Positions 1 through 12,340 are shown, counted from the first letter of the stretch. The stretch: DNA of 13,828 nucleotides from RGIG3102 sp964369975 (GCA_964369975.1 CAYJFZ010000026.1:1-13828), one strand, 5' to 3'. Numbers and translations: made by a program. Notes: generated from the letters alone by a model not told the origin.

Positions 1-3000
1 TTGAAATAATTTCTGACATATAACCCTCTTTAGCAAGACGAGTTTTAACCGAAGCTTTTTCTTCATCCTTAACAGTTTGGAGAATATTGTTTCTTCTTAG
101 CTGTAAATTATTATGTATTTCTAAAGCTAATTGAAAAACATTACTTGCTGATTCTTTTATTTGAACTCCAGCTAAAGCGGTATTGGTATTATTCATTATA
201 TCATCGTTAGATTCTTTTTGAGATTCAAATTTACCGTCATTATAAAAAGGATCGTCTGTTAGTAAAACCATTGACTTTCCATTATTATATTGTATAAATT
301 TATTATTTCTATCATTACTAGGAACATAATCATCAGGAATTACAAGTACAAAAGGCTTTGATGCAATTACATTTATGCGACTGACGTAATCTTCAAGTTT
401 TACCATTGAATTGCCAGATGATTTTTCAATAAACGGACTCCCTTTTAAGTTGAACGAGATTTCGTTTTTATCAAATTTCCTATGATCCAATTCGACACCA
501 TTTTCTATAGGGATTTTCATTTCAAACCCTTCTACATTTAAAGAAATGTACAATATCTTACCATTAGAGTCAATTCCGCCTAAAGATTCGACAATAAATG
601 AATAATTGTCAGATTCTAATAGTTTGATAATATTGTTAATTTCTGTGTAAACTGAATTATTAAAATCACTACGAACTTTATTTCTTAATTCTTCATTAAT
701 GTTTCTATATTGATTTGACCTATATATAGCAGATCTGAACAAATTCACTAAACTAGAATATTCTTCATCCGTAATTTCAATGTTTCTATTAGATAAAAAT
801 TTAAATAAGCTATTTTCTTTGTTATTTGGAAAATCACCCCTAATATCATTTAATATTAATGACACATTTGAATCTGGATTCAGAAAACTTTTTCATGACC
901 ATCTTTTCGTTTCATACGAATCACTAGAATTGTTATTTATTTTAACCTTTGTAGGAATTTTAGATATTTGGAATGATTCTGAATTATCTCCTTCAATTGC
1001 CTTTTGATCATTACTTACAAACGAAGAATCTTCATATTCCTTAAAAGGATTGTCATTTTCGTCAATTTGACTCAATGGCATATTTTCAATTATTAATTCT
1101 TCTTTAGATTCTTCAGATAGTTCATTTGACTCTTGCAATTCATTTGATTTTTGCGATTGATCGTTATCTTCATTAAGACTTTCTTCAATTTTTTCATCTG
1201 AATACTTAATATATTCATTCTGAAAGGAAATTTCCTCAGATATAATTCTGTCTTTTAAGGCAAACTCGATTCCGGATTTAGACCATTCTTTAAATTCAGA
1301 TATTTGATTTGTGTTTAATTGAATATCTATAGAATGTTCTGCTGATTCAATAAATTCAAAATTATTGTAAAACGAAGATCCGTTTATTCCATTAGGAATA
1401 TATACTGCTCCTATTTTATTTCGAGTTAACAACATTGTAAGAACTCTCATTTTATGAACAGCATCTCCGTCGGTCAAATCTACGTCTCCTATAACGTAAT
1501 CAAATTCATCTCCCTGTACGTTATCTATATGAATAACTTCTACTTTAGGGTTTCCTTGAATTAATCCTGTGTATTTTAAAGTATCATGAGATGTAATTAT
1601 TGCAATTTTAACATCTCCGTAAGAAGAAAATTTATTAACGTACTCCTGTATTTGAGAATCATCGATTAATTTCTTTCCAAAAAAGTTGGTATCAGATTCG
1701 TAGTAAACAAATTCATGATTAAATTTCAACTCACTATTAACCTTTTCTGACACTTTGCCAGAATCATCATAAGGAGTTCTCCCATAATGAACGACGTCAT
1801 TAATTCTGTTAATTGTACTGTTGTTTTCAATTTCAGCCAGATTTCCTGATCTTAAAGACATTGTTAAAGAAGGAGTTTGAATTGCAATTAATTCTTCTAT
1901 TCCTGAATATTTTTCAACTACATCACCTTTGTGTTCAACAGATACTTTAGCTGCGACCTGAGAAGTATCTCCCACTGTTGCTATAAAAGAATTTCCATTT
2001 AAAATACTACTAATGATAGATAATTCAGGTTCTGAAAATAAAGTAATTTCATCTATTAGAAGTATTTTGCCAATTCCAGATTTACTGAATACAAATTTAC
2101 TTTTAGCTTTTTCTATAATTTGTTTAGATTTTTCAGACAATATTATAAAGTTGTTTTTTTCATCTAGGGAGTATGTTATATCTTCAAGATTAATTCCAAG
2201 TTTTTCGAAAAATTCTTTCTTGCTAAATGCGTTATTTTTATCAATTTTAACATCTTCGGCAAATTTATTAACTCTTTTTTTAGTAGGAGCTAATAAGGAT
2301 ACATTGTTTTCGTTATTTTCAGACATTAATTTTAATAGCAATAAAACTCCCGATGTTTTCCCTGTTCCTCCATATCCTGGCATAAAAATAATATCAGACG
2401 GAACTAACGATCTAACATATGCGCTATCCTTATCTTTTTTAGCTACATTATGAATAGACTTTACAATAGAATCGTATAACGAAGAATCCTTAAATTTTGA
2501 ATAAGAAATTCTGACATCATATTCTTGTGGGAATATTAACGCCTTGTCTTCAAATTCATCACTTAATGACATTTTGCTCAATTTATCTAAATACGCATCA
2601 CTAGAAACTGTCAATATAGTAGCTGCATGTACTAGCATTCCGTATTTTGACAACACTATTTCAGATGTGGACATTCTAGGAGATTCTTGATTAATTAAGT
2701 CTTTATCCGAAACATCTAAAGCTTCGATTAGGTTATTAATTATTTGATCAGAAGAATATCCTTTAGATCTAATTTGCCTATAAAAATCAGTTTCGAAATC
2801 TATTACCGATCTCAACGTTTCTCCATAAGATTCTCTATTAAAAGATTTTACATCAATAGGCTTTAATTCCGTATTAAAGATCCCATTAATTTTGTCAATT
2901 CTATCAGATAAGCTTGAAGTAAATAGCTTTCTCATATTTATTTCAATATCCTGATTTATAGTCAATCGTTTATTTTGATTTTCTTTAGAAATTCTCAATA

Positions 3001-6000
3001 AATTCTTTAGTTTAAATTCAATTTTAACCAAATCATTTAATAAGATATTTGCAGTATATTCGGATATAGTTGCAAGCGATATATCTCCATTTTGATCATT
3101 AACATATCCATTGAAGTTATTTTCTTTAGCTGAATTGATAACAGTTGCTAGAATATTTATATATTCTTGAAATTTAATCAATTCTTGCTCTGCATCAGGA
3201 TTGTCAATAACATAAGTTTTTGATAATTCTTTATTGAATCTATTTTCATTAGATTGTAATAAATTTAGTAATGTAGTAAATTTCTTGCCTCCTAATGAAA
3301 TTACTATATTTTCAAGCAAAGGAGATACTGTGTAATTATTTAATCCTTTTACAGAATTTTCATAATTTTCAATAGCGGAAGCTAACTTTTCACTTAATTC
3401 ATAATCATCAAGTAAATATTTTGCATCATTTGCAGCTTGTTTATAATTTCCATTTTTAATATTATCAATAATGCCGCTCATGGCATATTCTACAGTTTTT
3501 AATTCAATACTATTTACATTATCGTAATTTCAATTATTCAACAAATAAATCAAGTCTGAATTTCCTGAATAAGAATAAAAATCAGATGATGAAGTTTTAT
3601 AATAATCAGATATTGAATTTATGTTATTTATAATTCCGTTTAAAGATTTATCAGAATCTGTAAAATATATAGAAGGAGACGAATGTGATGAATATTCATT
3701 AAAAATATTATTTAAATTATTAACTCTTTCTAATATTACAGATTTAGACACATCATCTAAATTTGAATTATTTACAGAATTCCACAATTCTTCTAAATAT
3801 AAATTTCCGTATGCAGAATAATCTGAATTTGGAACCGCTGCTAAATTTTCAGAAATTGTAACATTTTCAAATTCCGATATATTTAATCCTTTGAATATTT
3901 GATCATATATCGATTTTTCTATATTTTTAGCATTTTGCAAATTCTTCTCATGAATAGATTCTGCATTTCCATTCAAATCAAGTTTATTTAAATCAGGTGA
4001 TATGAATTTATTTATTCCTAAGAATATATCATATGCATCAGATACTTTTTCACTGAAATCTAATCCTTTGTAAGAATCGTATGAGTTTTTTAATGAATTT
4101 TGAACTCCTTCATCTAGTGCATTAAAAGATCTACCGTATTTAGATATAGCGTAATCATTGATTGAAATATCGATAAAAGGTTTATGTAAATTAGAGTCTA
4201 ATATAAATACGGATTCTCCATAATAATAATCATTGGATTCTCCTTTTATTATGCTGTTTCTCCTGTCAACAACCTCTTTCAACTCTTTATTTAACTCCCC
4301 TAATTTAACTTCTGTAGAATCTTTATTACTTTCATTTAAATTAGAATTGAGCTCTCGGATTTGAGAATTTATAGTAAGTATCTTAGTTGTAAGCGAATCT
4401 AAATCGTTGTACATTTTATTTGCCAATCCTTCACGAACTATCATTTCAGATATAGCATCGTACTCAGTTTTGTTGTTATTAGAATTTTTTTGTTCGAGTA
4501 AGTATTTCTCAATAATATCCGATTTCTTATAATCTGGATTTATGACACTCATTACCGAATCATTCTGAACAGCATTTTCCGTTAATTTGATTGTAGATAC
4601 AATACTATCTACATAACTTACAAGTTGCTTATAAACTAGATCGTTCTGACTTTCTCCTATATTTGCAGGCAAATACTTAATAGATGCTTCTCCGCCTCTA
4701 TCAATTAATTCATATTCTAGTCCAGATAAATTAACATCTCCTAACTTACCTTTTTTTCATAAATGTTTTATATAATCCTTAATTTCATTTTCTTTCCCTT
4801 GTCGAATATGATATACGAAATCTTGTACCAATCCATCATTACCCGATAAATTAATTCTGTCGTTCACGCCTTGAATTCTTTTATCTATGATTCCGTGAAG
4901 CCTAAAGATGGGACCACCAATTGCACCTCCAAAGAAAGACATGGCATATCTTTGTAAAGCGTCTTCAGCGCTATATCCAAAATCTAACTTACTATTTGGA
5001 TCTTTAGTCATATTTACACCTAGTGCATTTAATCCCAAATTAACTCCCTTGACAAAATCGAATACTAATTCTTCCGAAGTTTCTTCCAAAGCTTCACTAA
5101 TAGATGATTGCATTAACGATTGCTTTGCTGTTTGTATATTTGTAGAATTAGCATTGTTAGCAAATTCCAACCATTTGTCCTTTATTTTATTTTGAGTTTT
5201 TGTGATAAAATTAGCACCTTCTTTAGCACCCAAATTAGTAACTTTGCCTAAATTGTTTTTATCTATTGCAGATTTTGCTATAGCTTTGGTAATCCCCTTT
5301 ATTTCAGTTTCATCTAATCACGAATTTTTAAATAATGAATTTCTAAAATAATTCATATTCATTAATCCATACATAGCTCCTAAAGAGGAGATAGCTCCCC
5401 AGCCTGCAACTTTTTCACTTGCTCCAGCCTTAATAAATTCATTATATGTTTCTTGGGAAGATGTTGCAGCCATATAGCCTAATGCTAAATTTCTTCCAAG
5501 TGTCCTATTTTCGCTTCCCGCTAACTTAGGTAAAGATCCTACTAATTTCTGCTGATATAGCTGTCCAGATATCTGAGAAATCATATTTCCTAAATTCTCA
5601 AATGTTACCATTCTTTCTCTAGAATTATCTGATTCAGTAGATTTAAATCTAGATGAAAAAGATTCTATAGATTTTGCTAATTTTACATTATTAGAGTCTC
5701 CTCCTGCAACAGCGTTTATAGATTTAGCTAAATTTGGAATAGCTGTTCCTAGTTCAGTTACAACATTAACAGCAGATCACAGCATTCTGGTTTGAGGAAT
5801 TACATAAGGAACAATATTCGCAATAGCTTTCATTATAGTCCCGCCTATAGATTTATGAATTCCGTCAGAATCATAAAAATCTATTTTGTTTCAAGCGGAT
5901 TCTTCTCGAGTTAAAGTATCAGAATACCTAAGAACTTCTTTGCCCACAATGTCTCTTCCGTCCAAGGTTTCATAAAAAGTTTCTCCATCCGAATTTAATT

Positions 6001-6580
6001 TATAACTTCCTTTTGCATGAGTAATTCCTGTATTTTCATCATAAAAATCCTCCTCATATTGAGCTAGCACTAATGTGGGTCTAACAAGTCCTTTGAACAA
6101 TCCTCCCATATCTTCAGGAGTTCAAGTTTCTCATTTTTGCTCAGAATAATTCCATACATTATTTCCTTGTCCGTATTCTCTGTCGGATAAAGCATCCCCT
6201 TCTTCTTTAGTTATTCCCAGTCCGCTAATTCCTGTATGAGTTTTTTTATCAGATTTGGTAACCGCAAACCCTATATCTTCAAATCCAAATTCTGCAAATT
6301 TTTCATAATCGGTATTTAAGGCATTGTCCATAAAAATTGTTTTTGAAAAATCATTATACATTGTTAATGCACTTTCGTAATATTTTTCAAATTCAACATC
6401 ATTGAAATTTCCTTTTTCATCCGAAAAAGCTTGCTTTATTTGATCTTTTGACTTATATCATTCTCTATCTTGGATTGTTGTGTTGTCAGGAGTTATGTCG
6501 TTATTCTGCAAATCATGCAGTGTTACATCTGGCTGAAACAACAATGTTGCAATCCAATCGTTTTGTTTATTTTGTCCCAT
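1..6580 (-). CDS. Giant crAss-like phage virion protein with embedded SF1 helicase (TGA=Trp; C-terminus beyond left edge)
   Basis: Translated with TGA as Trp, this frame is open for at least 2193 codons. ATG at 6578-6580 overlaps the TAA of the upstream gene (TAATG). In-frame TGA codons fall at residues 41, 150, 153, 230, 268, 421, 608, 1017 and 1896; six other Trp are TGG. Visible parts in order: an N-terminal region containing DREWYKS; hydrophobic stretches around 243-290; an acidic helix (EALEETSEELVFDF, about 496-509) followed by the Gly-rich segment SFFGGAIGGPIF (548-559); a coiled coil at about 726-776; an SF1 helicase core at about 1395-1730; a Ser/Glu/Asn-rich linker at about 1800-1890; and about 300 further residues to the window edge. 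From memory, the first 600 residues resemble giant crAss-like proteins encoded near the virion RNA polymerase. No DxDxD polymerase motif is visible, though it could lie past the left edge. Likely a packaged, ejected protein; function is inferred. Confidence 0.85.
1391..2398 (-). other. SF1 helicase domain inside the giant protein
   Basis: Residues about 1395-1730 of the giant protein carry ordered helicase motifs. Motif I (Walker A) is GYGGTGKT at 1402-1409, with the catalytic Lys at 1408. Motif Ia is LLAPTKKR shortly after. Motif II (Walker B) is LLIDEIT, with D1510 and E1511. Motif III is GDTSQ at 1537-1541. A motif IV-like SLRSG follows. A motif V-like VQGDEFD lies around 1689, and motif VI is LLTRNK with the arginine finger at R1720. 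Order, spacing and the Q/G/E-rich motif V fit superfamily 1 (RecD/UvrD/Upf1-like) rather than SF2. All key residues are present, so an active NTPase is expected. Known family role is ATP-driven translocation on, or unwinding of, nucleic acid; its job inside a virion-type protein is unknown. Confidence 0.85.
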
Positions 6581-8394
6581 TAATCGAAATTTGATTTAAT
6601 GTTTGTATTGTTATTTCTTGCAGAAATTCTTTGCTGAGTCTCTCGCTTATCATAATATACTTTTTCTGAATTAGCTTCTCCCAATTGAGGTATAACTCTA
6701 ACGTAAGCTACTCCCTCTACTAAATGATTTGAGTCAAACCATCCGCTAGAATAATCTATTTCTTTTTTCTCCATTATTCTATCAAAGGCTCTCCTTGCTT
6801 CTTCCTCAGCATCTCCTTCTAATTGTTTAATGAATTTAGAATCTGATTTCACGTTGCCTAGTCATGTGGTTCCAACTTCGGACAAATCTTCAGAATTTCC
6901 ATAAACATTTATGGCGTGATACATTTGCAAATTACCACTTCCTTCTAAATATACATCATTTTTAAAATCATATATTCCTGATAACCCTTTTGCTTTTTCA
7001 TTAATTTCTAATTGTGTTGCATATGGGTTTTCCTTGATAAACTTCTTGAGTTCTTCCACCCTTTCGATCACATCAAAATCTATTCTATATCCTCCTGTGT
7101 TTTCGTCTGGAACTGAAGGCAAGAACACTATTTTACTAGTCATGTCTCTAGGAACTATGTAATTCATATCATCAATAGTTAAGTGCTTATCGCCAATAAA
7201 CACTGAAGATCTATCAGCAACAGATCCTAATGCAGAGTTTTTAGATTCCAGTATATCTCCAAGTGTGGTTTGCTCTATTGCTGCCCCTTCTCTTGTAACA
7301 ACGGGTCCTTTTTCAAATGCCGGTAATTTAATGGCATTATCTCCGGGATCAATCTCAACAGTGGTTCTTTCAGCATTTAACGGTCTAGTCATAGACTGGA
7401 CTACAGAATTTGTAGTAAGAGATTCTCTTGATGATCCTCCTAGTAATCCTGCTGCATCCGAAGCCTCTACATCTAAAATAGATGTAACCTCAGATTTTAA
7501 GTCAGAACTTATAATCATACTTAGTTCTTCTGCAATAGATTTTTGATCCACCTTTTCTCCCCTGGATGCAATGTCAGCTCTTATTCTATTCTTATGATTT
7601 TCATCTAAGCCGCTTCAAAGATATCTGACAGCTTCTCGAGCATTTGGAGTTAAGCTTGTTATTTTATAAATTCCATCCGCTCCATTTTTTATGATTTCTT
7701 CATATCCTCCTCTTATTTTATCTCGATCTTTTACTGAATAAGTATTCCTCTTATTGTATTCTATATTATTCAGTAAAGAGTGTATTTCTTTTCTAACGTC
7801 ATTTATTCCAATAGCATTTTGAGCATCAATCATAACTGACTTATTGTAAAGCATCAAGTCCTTTTTTCCCAAATCCGTATCCACTCGTACTCCATTATTT
7901 CTAAGATTCATAAGTTCTCCATAACTTACAGACCTATGCTTATCTCTATCGAAATTTTCAATTGAAATTTCCCCTAGCATTCCGCCCTCATCAATTATGT
8001 ACATGTTTCCAGAGTTAGATATTGCAGACTCTTGAAGAGTTTTAGTTGTTTTTAAATGATCCATTGCCTCATTAAACAACTCGTAATTCGTGGCAACCTC
8101 TTTAGCTATGCTTTGTAATTCTACTAATTGCGCACTATTTAATTTAGGTTCTACATATGTTCCAGAAATAGGATCAAATACTTTCGAATAAGAACCAGTT
8201 ATTAATGATTTAAAATTTTGAACATCGTTAGTTAATCCTTTTTCCATCATTTTCGATAATTGATCATCTATCTCATATCCTCCATCTTCTTTTCCTGATT
8301 GTTGAGAATTATCAAAATATTGATAAAAAGGGGTGTAACTAACACCCCCTTGATTGTATTTTCTAATCCTTCTTATAGGTTTATTATTTTGCAT
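6580..8394 (-). CDS. 604-aa crAss-like virion/cargo protein with N-terminal RKYNQGG motif (TGA=Trp)
   Basis: ATG at 8392-8394 immediately follows the TAA of the upstream gene, and the reading ends in TAA at 6580-6582, which shares its last base with the ATG of the giant gene. The frame holds two TGA codons (residues 260 and 511) and one TGG. The N-terminus is basic and carries IRKYNQGG at residues 10-17, followed by aromatic TPFYQYF. Residues 40-130 look helical. A stretch around 130-175 (MYIIDEGGMLGEIS, then SYGELMNLRNNG) recalls, from memory, a conserved crAss-like protein encoded next to the giant proteins. The C-terminal third is mixed, hydrophilic and charged. No catalytic motif, signal peptide or clear membrane helix is seen. 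Packing with its neighbours suggests production in step with them as virion cargo; biochemical role unknown. Confidence 0.82.
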
Positions 8395-11300
8395 TTATAT
8401 CTTAAAATTTGTTCTATATGCTTGCATAGCTGCTTCAAACTCCTTAGTTTTTTTAGTGTTTTCCAATCATTCGGATATAGTTAATTCAGGATTTTTAGAA
8501 AGCGCATTCCTATAATCATCGTCAAATCCTAGATGTCTCATTACTGCATTCATTGGTCTAGCAGCATCTAGCTGAGTATCCTTATATCAATGGCTCGCCA
8601 ATCCTTTTATAAAATTAAACGTATTTTGTCCTTTTTGTAAAGTAGCTCCAGATCTAACTCCTCCTATATTTTGAATAGTAGCTCTAGATCTAGCGTTATT
8701 TTGCATAGCAACAGCATCATTTGCAGATGAATTCTGATTGTGAATTTCAGTAACTCCTGTTAAATAATTTCTGTAATTATTTGAAGCATTTCTAGTTATT
8801 TCGCCAAAAGCTTTAGTCAAATACTGAGCTTTAGCTAAATCTTGTGCCACATTCAAAAATCCATCTGAACTAGTAGCTGGAACTCCATCATTAAGTTGAT
8901 TTTTTAACTCAGACTTAACGTATTGCGAATCATCGTAATACGCAGGAGCTATAAAATCAGTTCTGGAATCTCTGATCCTAGCTGCATCCTGCAAACTTTT
9001 TACAGAAATATCCGCAGCTTTTTCTGTCGCTTTATTAGATAATAATCAGCCCAAAGCATTTCCAATAGGCTCTATTAAATTAGATCTATCTTTAAGTGAT
9101 TTAGAAATAGGATTATTAGTATTTCCGTCAACAACTATAGGCTGTTTCTCAAAAGGATCTTTGACTCCTTTCAATGCTTCAACTATACTATTGTTTTTAG
9201 TTTTTTGAGCAGATCTACCTATTATTGAATCTAGTGGTTTTACATATCCCGCTGGGTTAGATATCCCCCAAGCATTATAAGACGCATCAGTTGTATCTAA
9301 TATTGGAGTTACTGGATTCAATGTAAGGAATGGATTTATTGGCTTAAATTTCATTCCTGAAGCTCCTTTTGGAACTGACTTATTAGATAAATTAGAAACT
9401 CTTTCATATTTTTTAGTCTCCTCGTTATAGACAAACCTAAATCCTCTTCCGGGTCCTTTAGAAGGCTTTTCTGGAAGACTGTTATCAACATTAAGATTCG
9501 AAGATGAATTCATGCTCTTTTTCCAAGAACTAGTTTTGTAATCCCATTCCATTCCTTCTGGATTTGAATTTTTATACTCCCTAAAGGAAACTACCTTTTC
9601 AATAGGTTTTCCTGTTCACCAATGAGTCGATTTTGTCTCAAGTATTTGATCTTGTACAGGAACTAAAGGTCTTTGATAATCATGCTTGATATTAGAAGCC
9701 ATTGCTTTTATTCTAGGCTTTAATCCAGGAGTAGAGCCAACTATTTGTTTCTCGGGTAGTCCGGGTTTAGTATTAACAGATACTCTTCCTCAAAGTTTAT
9801 TTGAAAATCCTGCGTCAGTAGGATCAAAATTAGTTCAATCTGTTTTTCTAGATTCTATACTCTCTAAATTAGCTATATCTTTTTCAATTTTAGCTCTCTT
9901 GTCTATCAACTCGTCTTTATTTCCAACATTATTATCAATGTCTTTATTTATCTTATTTATTTCAGATTTTGATTTTACTATTTGTCTGTCAATTTCTTTC
10001 TTAGAAGATTTTATGAAATCATCTTCAAATTTAGACAAGGTGTTTCGTACCTCATTTTTTGTTTTTGATTTAGATAAAACATTTAATTGCTCACTAGATA
10101 ACTCCATATCTCCATTATCTGTTTTAACAGATGGTTTTAAATCATGAGCTTTAGCGCTTTTTAATAATCTAGATCCTGCAATAGTGGTCAATCCTCCTAT
10201 AACTCTTTGCATATCCTGTATGTTTCAATCACCTTCTTCAATCATTGAATACATAGCAAGACTTGCATCTGTAGCTCCTGCGAGAGCAAAAGCCTTAGTC
10301 AATACTTTAGAGGCTTTAGAAATTCGATTAAACAATTTAGCTCCAGACGAAATTGCGCCTAATACCGGAACTCCAGATATTACACCAAGAGCTATATTAG
10401 ATGCAAGCGATACTCCGTCTTCCATATCGAATCCATCTTGCAAATCAGCCGCAAAAGCAGTTCCTGCCGAAGCTAATCCCGCAACTCCTCCTGCTACAGG
10501 AACGCCAGACATAGATAATCCTACAGCAACAGCATCTGCTGCAATAGAAGTTAAATCCAAAATATCCTCAGTAGTAAATTCCGAATCATCTATATCAGAA
10601 TTATTTAATTTTTCATTTTCAGTATTAACGATATTTTTCGAATCAGATTCGGGTTTCTGAGTAAAACTTACAGGTAAATCATACATGACGCCACCTTTGA
10701 TTACTTGGCTGCTTTTTTTCGTAGTTCCTCCTTCTTTATAATACACTATATTACCTTCTTCGTCAGAATATTCGTATCTAGGCTTATGTATAGATGGATT
10801 AAAATAAGGACTTGCATTTAAAAATTCTTTATATTGTCTGAAATCCGAGAAATTATATCCAAAATCTTTTCATTCAGCCAAGCGTTTTCTTATATCATCT
10901 GAAGTTGTGATGCTTCCTATATTTAATAATTCGTTTAATTTTCTTGCTTCTACGCCTCCCCCTAACAACATTCTCTTGAATTCTTCTACGCTAGAAGGAT
11001 TGTAGGAAAATTGAGGAACCGATTTATTCCTAATAGTTTCTGAATAATCAGGATGAACCTCATACATGTCTCCATCTATTTCAGATGAATAATATACATT
11101 ATCTCTAGTTACAAATGCATGCCCTGCTCTTAAGTTAGAGTCTCCTAAATTTATTCCATATCTAATTCTTTTTTCAGGATTAAGATAAGGAGATATCAAT
11201 GATGAATCAGAAGTTCCATTTTTTAATGAATTAGCAAAACTAGACGACATTCCATGCTCTATTATTTCCCCATCTTTACTTTCAATAAATCTTTTATCTC

Positions 11301-11985
11301 CATTGCTTACAATTCCGTAAACATTAGATCCCGAATCAGTTTGTCCAAAATTAGTAATTTTAAAATTAGTTAACTTGTTTTTAACCGCCCAATCCTCAAG
11401 AGAGTTATCGTGAAAATAAAAATTTTGCATATCTACGTCTAAATAAGAGCTAGAGTCTTGATCTACATCAACTTCTGCTTTATTATCGTTAGGCGTTTCT
11501 TGATTTTGATTTTGATTCTGACCTTGATTCTGATCAAGAGAAGTGTTTTCTCCTGAAGATTCTTTAGTAGCGCCTTCAGAATTATCATCCTTTGCTTCAG
11601 ATTTAGCTTCTTCCGGCTTTACAAAAGACAAAGTTCTTAAAGAGCTTACTCCGTCTTTTAAATTTGATGTCTTACTATTAGATACATCATCTAATAAATC
11701 TCCTGCTGCAGAAGTTCTTCTAGAAGCTCTTCCTTTTTGTCTTTCTGTAAGTTGGTAAGAATTTACAAATCTATCACTTAATTCGGCTTGATTTAAAGAT
11801 GAATCATATGTAATAGACTCTCCTCTTTTTAGTGAATCTATCATTTTACCAGCAAACTGTTCTGCATCCTCTCCTTTTCCTGATGCATTCTCTCTAATTA
11901 ATTTATCAAGTTCCTCATTATACTCATGACGCTTACCATCGTATATTAGAACTCCTCCTTTTTTATATTTTTTAATTAAAGCCAT
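8395..11985 (-). CDS. 1196-aa crAss-like cargo/structural protein with Gly-rich hydrophobic segments (TGA=Trp)
   Basis: One frame of 1196 codons from ATG 11983-11985 to TAA 8395-8397, with TGA at residues 372, 587, 717, 732, 790, 980, 1133 and 1173, plus five TGG; residues 789-790 are TGG TGA (Trp-Trp). The start is supported by MALIKKYKKGG, which aligns residue for residue with the start of the 80-aa neighbour. Then come a charged region, an E/S/Q/N-rich linker (about 115-175), a globular part to about 370, a second pair of Gly-Gly motifs (YYKEGG, VIKGGV; about 415-433), hydrophobic Gly/Ala/Ser-rich segments at about 479-514 and 525-549 (SGVPVAGGVAG, SGVPVLGAI), a Lys/Glu coiled coil at about 651-716, and a helical C-terminus. 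The hydrophobic part resembles, from memory, crAss-like virion proteins. It could insert into membranes during ejection or pack as a helical bundle. No enzyme motif is seen. Confidence 0.82.
11500..11532 (-). repeat. Short tandem CAA-AAT-type repeat coding a Q/N linker
   Basis: An imperfect six-base repeat (CAR AAT units, one GGT variant) encodes QNQGQNQNQNQ at about residues 152-162 of the 1196-aa protein. It sits within a longer disordered, acidic E/S/D-rich stretch between the N-terminal Gly-Gly motif region and the next globular part. It is probably a flexible linker; the unit number could vary between related phages by slippage. Confidence 0.75.
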
Positions 11986-12012
11986 ATTTGTACATGTGTA
12001 TTAATTTATAAT

Positions 12013-12044
12013 AAAAAAGGAGATTACTTTTCGCAATCTCCTTT
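12013..12044 (-). terminator. Intrinsic terminator after the 80-aa gene
   Basis: Read on the minus strand, AAAGGAGATT pairs perfectly with AATCTCCTTT (12035-12044 with 12016-12025, 10 bp) around a nine-base loop GCGAAAAGT, and runs into TTTTTTATTAT. It starts six bases after the TAA at 12051-12053. The hairpin and U-tract are classical. The next gene starts only about 28 bases beyond, so any downstream expression from this promoter needs read-through. Confidence 0.88.
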
Positions 12045-12050
12045 AAATGT

Positions 12051-12293
12051 TTACTTGATAAACTTAGCTATTTTGCCTCCTTTTTTAAATACTGGAGCCG
12101 ATTGAGGAGCTGAAGCTTGATTAACTAGCATTAATAAGCCTTCGCATACCTGAAAAGCCATTTGAGGGTCTCCCGACTCTAATGCCGCTGTAGCCATTTC
12201 TATCAATACCACCATAGGGTCTTGGCTTTGAGTAGCTTGTTCTTGAGGCGCAGTCATTTGACCGCCTGTTTGAAATTTCTTAATTTGTCTCAT
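12051..12293 (-). CDS. 80-aa small phage protein with Gly-Gly motifs at both ends
   Basis: Runs from ATG 12291-12293 to TAA 12051-12053, with no Trp codon. It begins MRQIKKFQTGGQM and ends FKKGGKIAKFIK, so a basic-aromatic-xx-Gly-Gly or basic-GGK motif sits at each terminus. The middle has a Gln/Ala/Pro/Ser linker, then an amphipathic helix pair (about residues 26-60, MVVLIEMATAALESGD then MAFQVCEGLLMLVN). The short, acidic, helical core with one Cys suggests a small oligomeric protein. It follows a Bacteroidetes-type -7 box at 12341-12348 and has its own terminator, so it may be made as a separate short abundant message. The leader is A-rich with no Shine-Dalgarno, as is usual in Bacteroidetes. 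Function not recognised; context suggests a minor virion component or scaffold. Confidence 0.85.
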   Translation of the reverse strand: MRQIKKFQTGGQMTAPQEQATQSQDPMVVLIEMATAALESGDPQMAFQVCEGLLMLVNQASAPQSAPVFKKGGKIAKFIK

Positions 12294-12340
12294 TTGTTAT
12301 ATAACTTTTTGGTTTTAAAAAAAATTCTTTATATTTCCGT

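Noticed and set aside
2013..2453. Plus-strand open frame of 146 codons, and similar ones at 9686-10147, 10184-10660 and 13119-13475
   Set aside because: Each lies antisense to a well-supported minus-strand gene, is rich in low-complexity hydrophobic/Ser residues typical of complement reading, and lacks promoter or family motifs.
893..6361. A row of broken genes or pseudogenes separated by stop codons
   Set aside because: All breaks are TGA in one unbroken frame, there are no TAA or TAG breaks or frameshifts, and motifs continue across the breaks.
1..6580. Virion RNA polymerase catalytic motif (DxDxD) in the giant protein
   Set aside because: Not found in the visible 2193 residues; it may lie beyond the left edge but cannot be claimed here.
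11975..11995. Seven-codon upstream frame (ATG at 11993-11995, minus strand) overlapping the start of the 1196-aa gene
   Set aside because: Very short and out of frame; likely chance in AT-rich DNA, with no sign of an attenuation fold.
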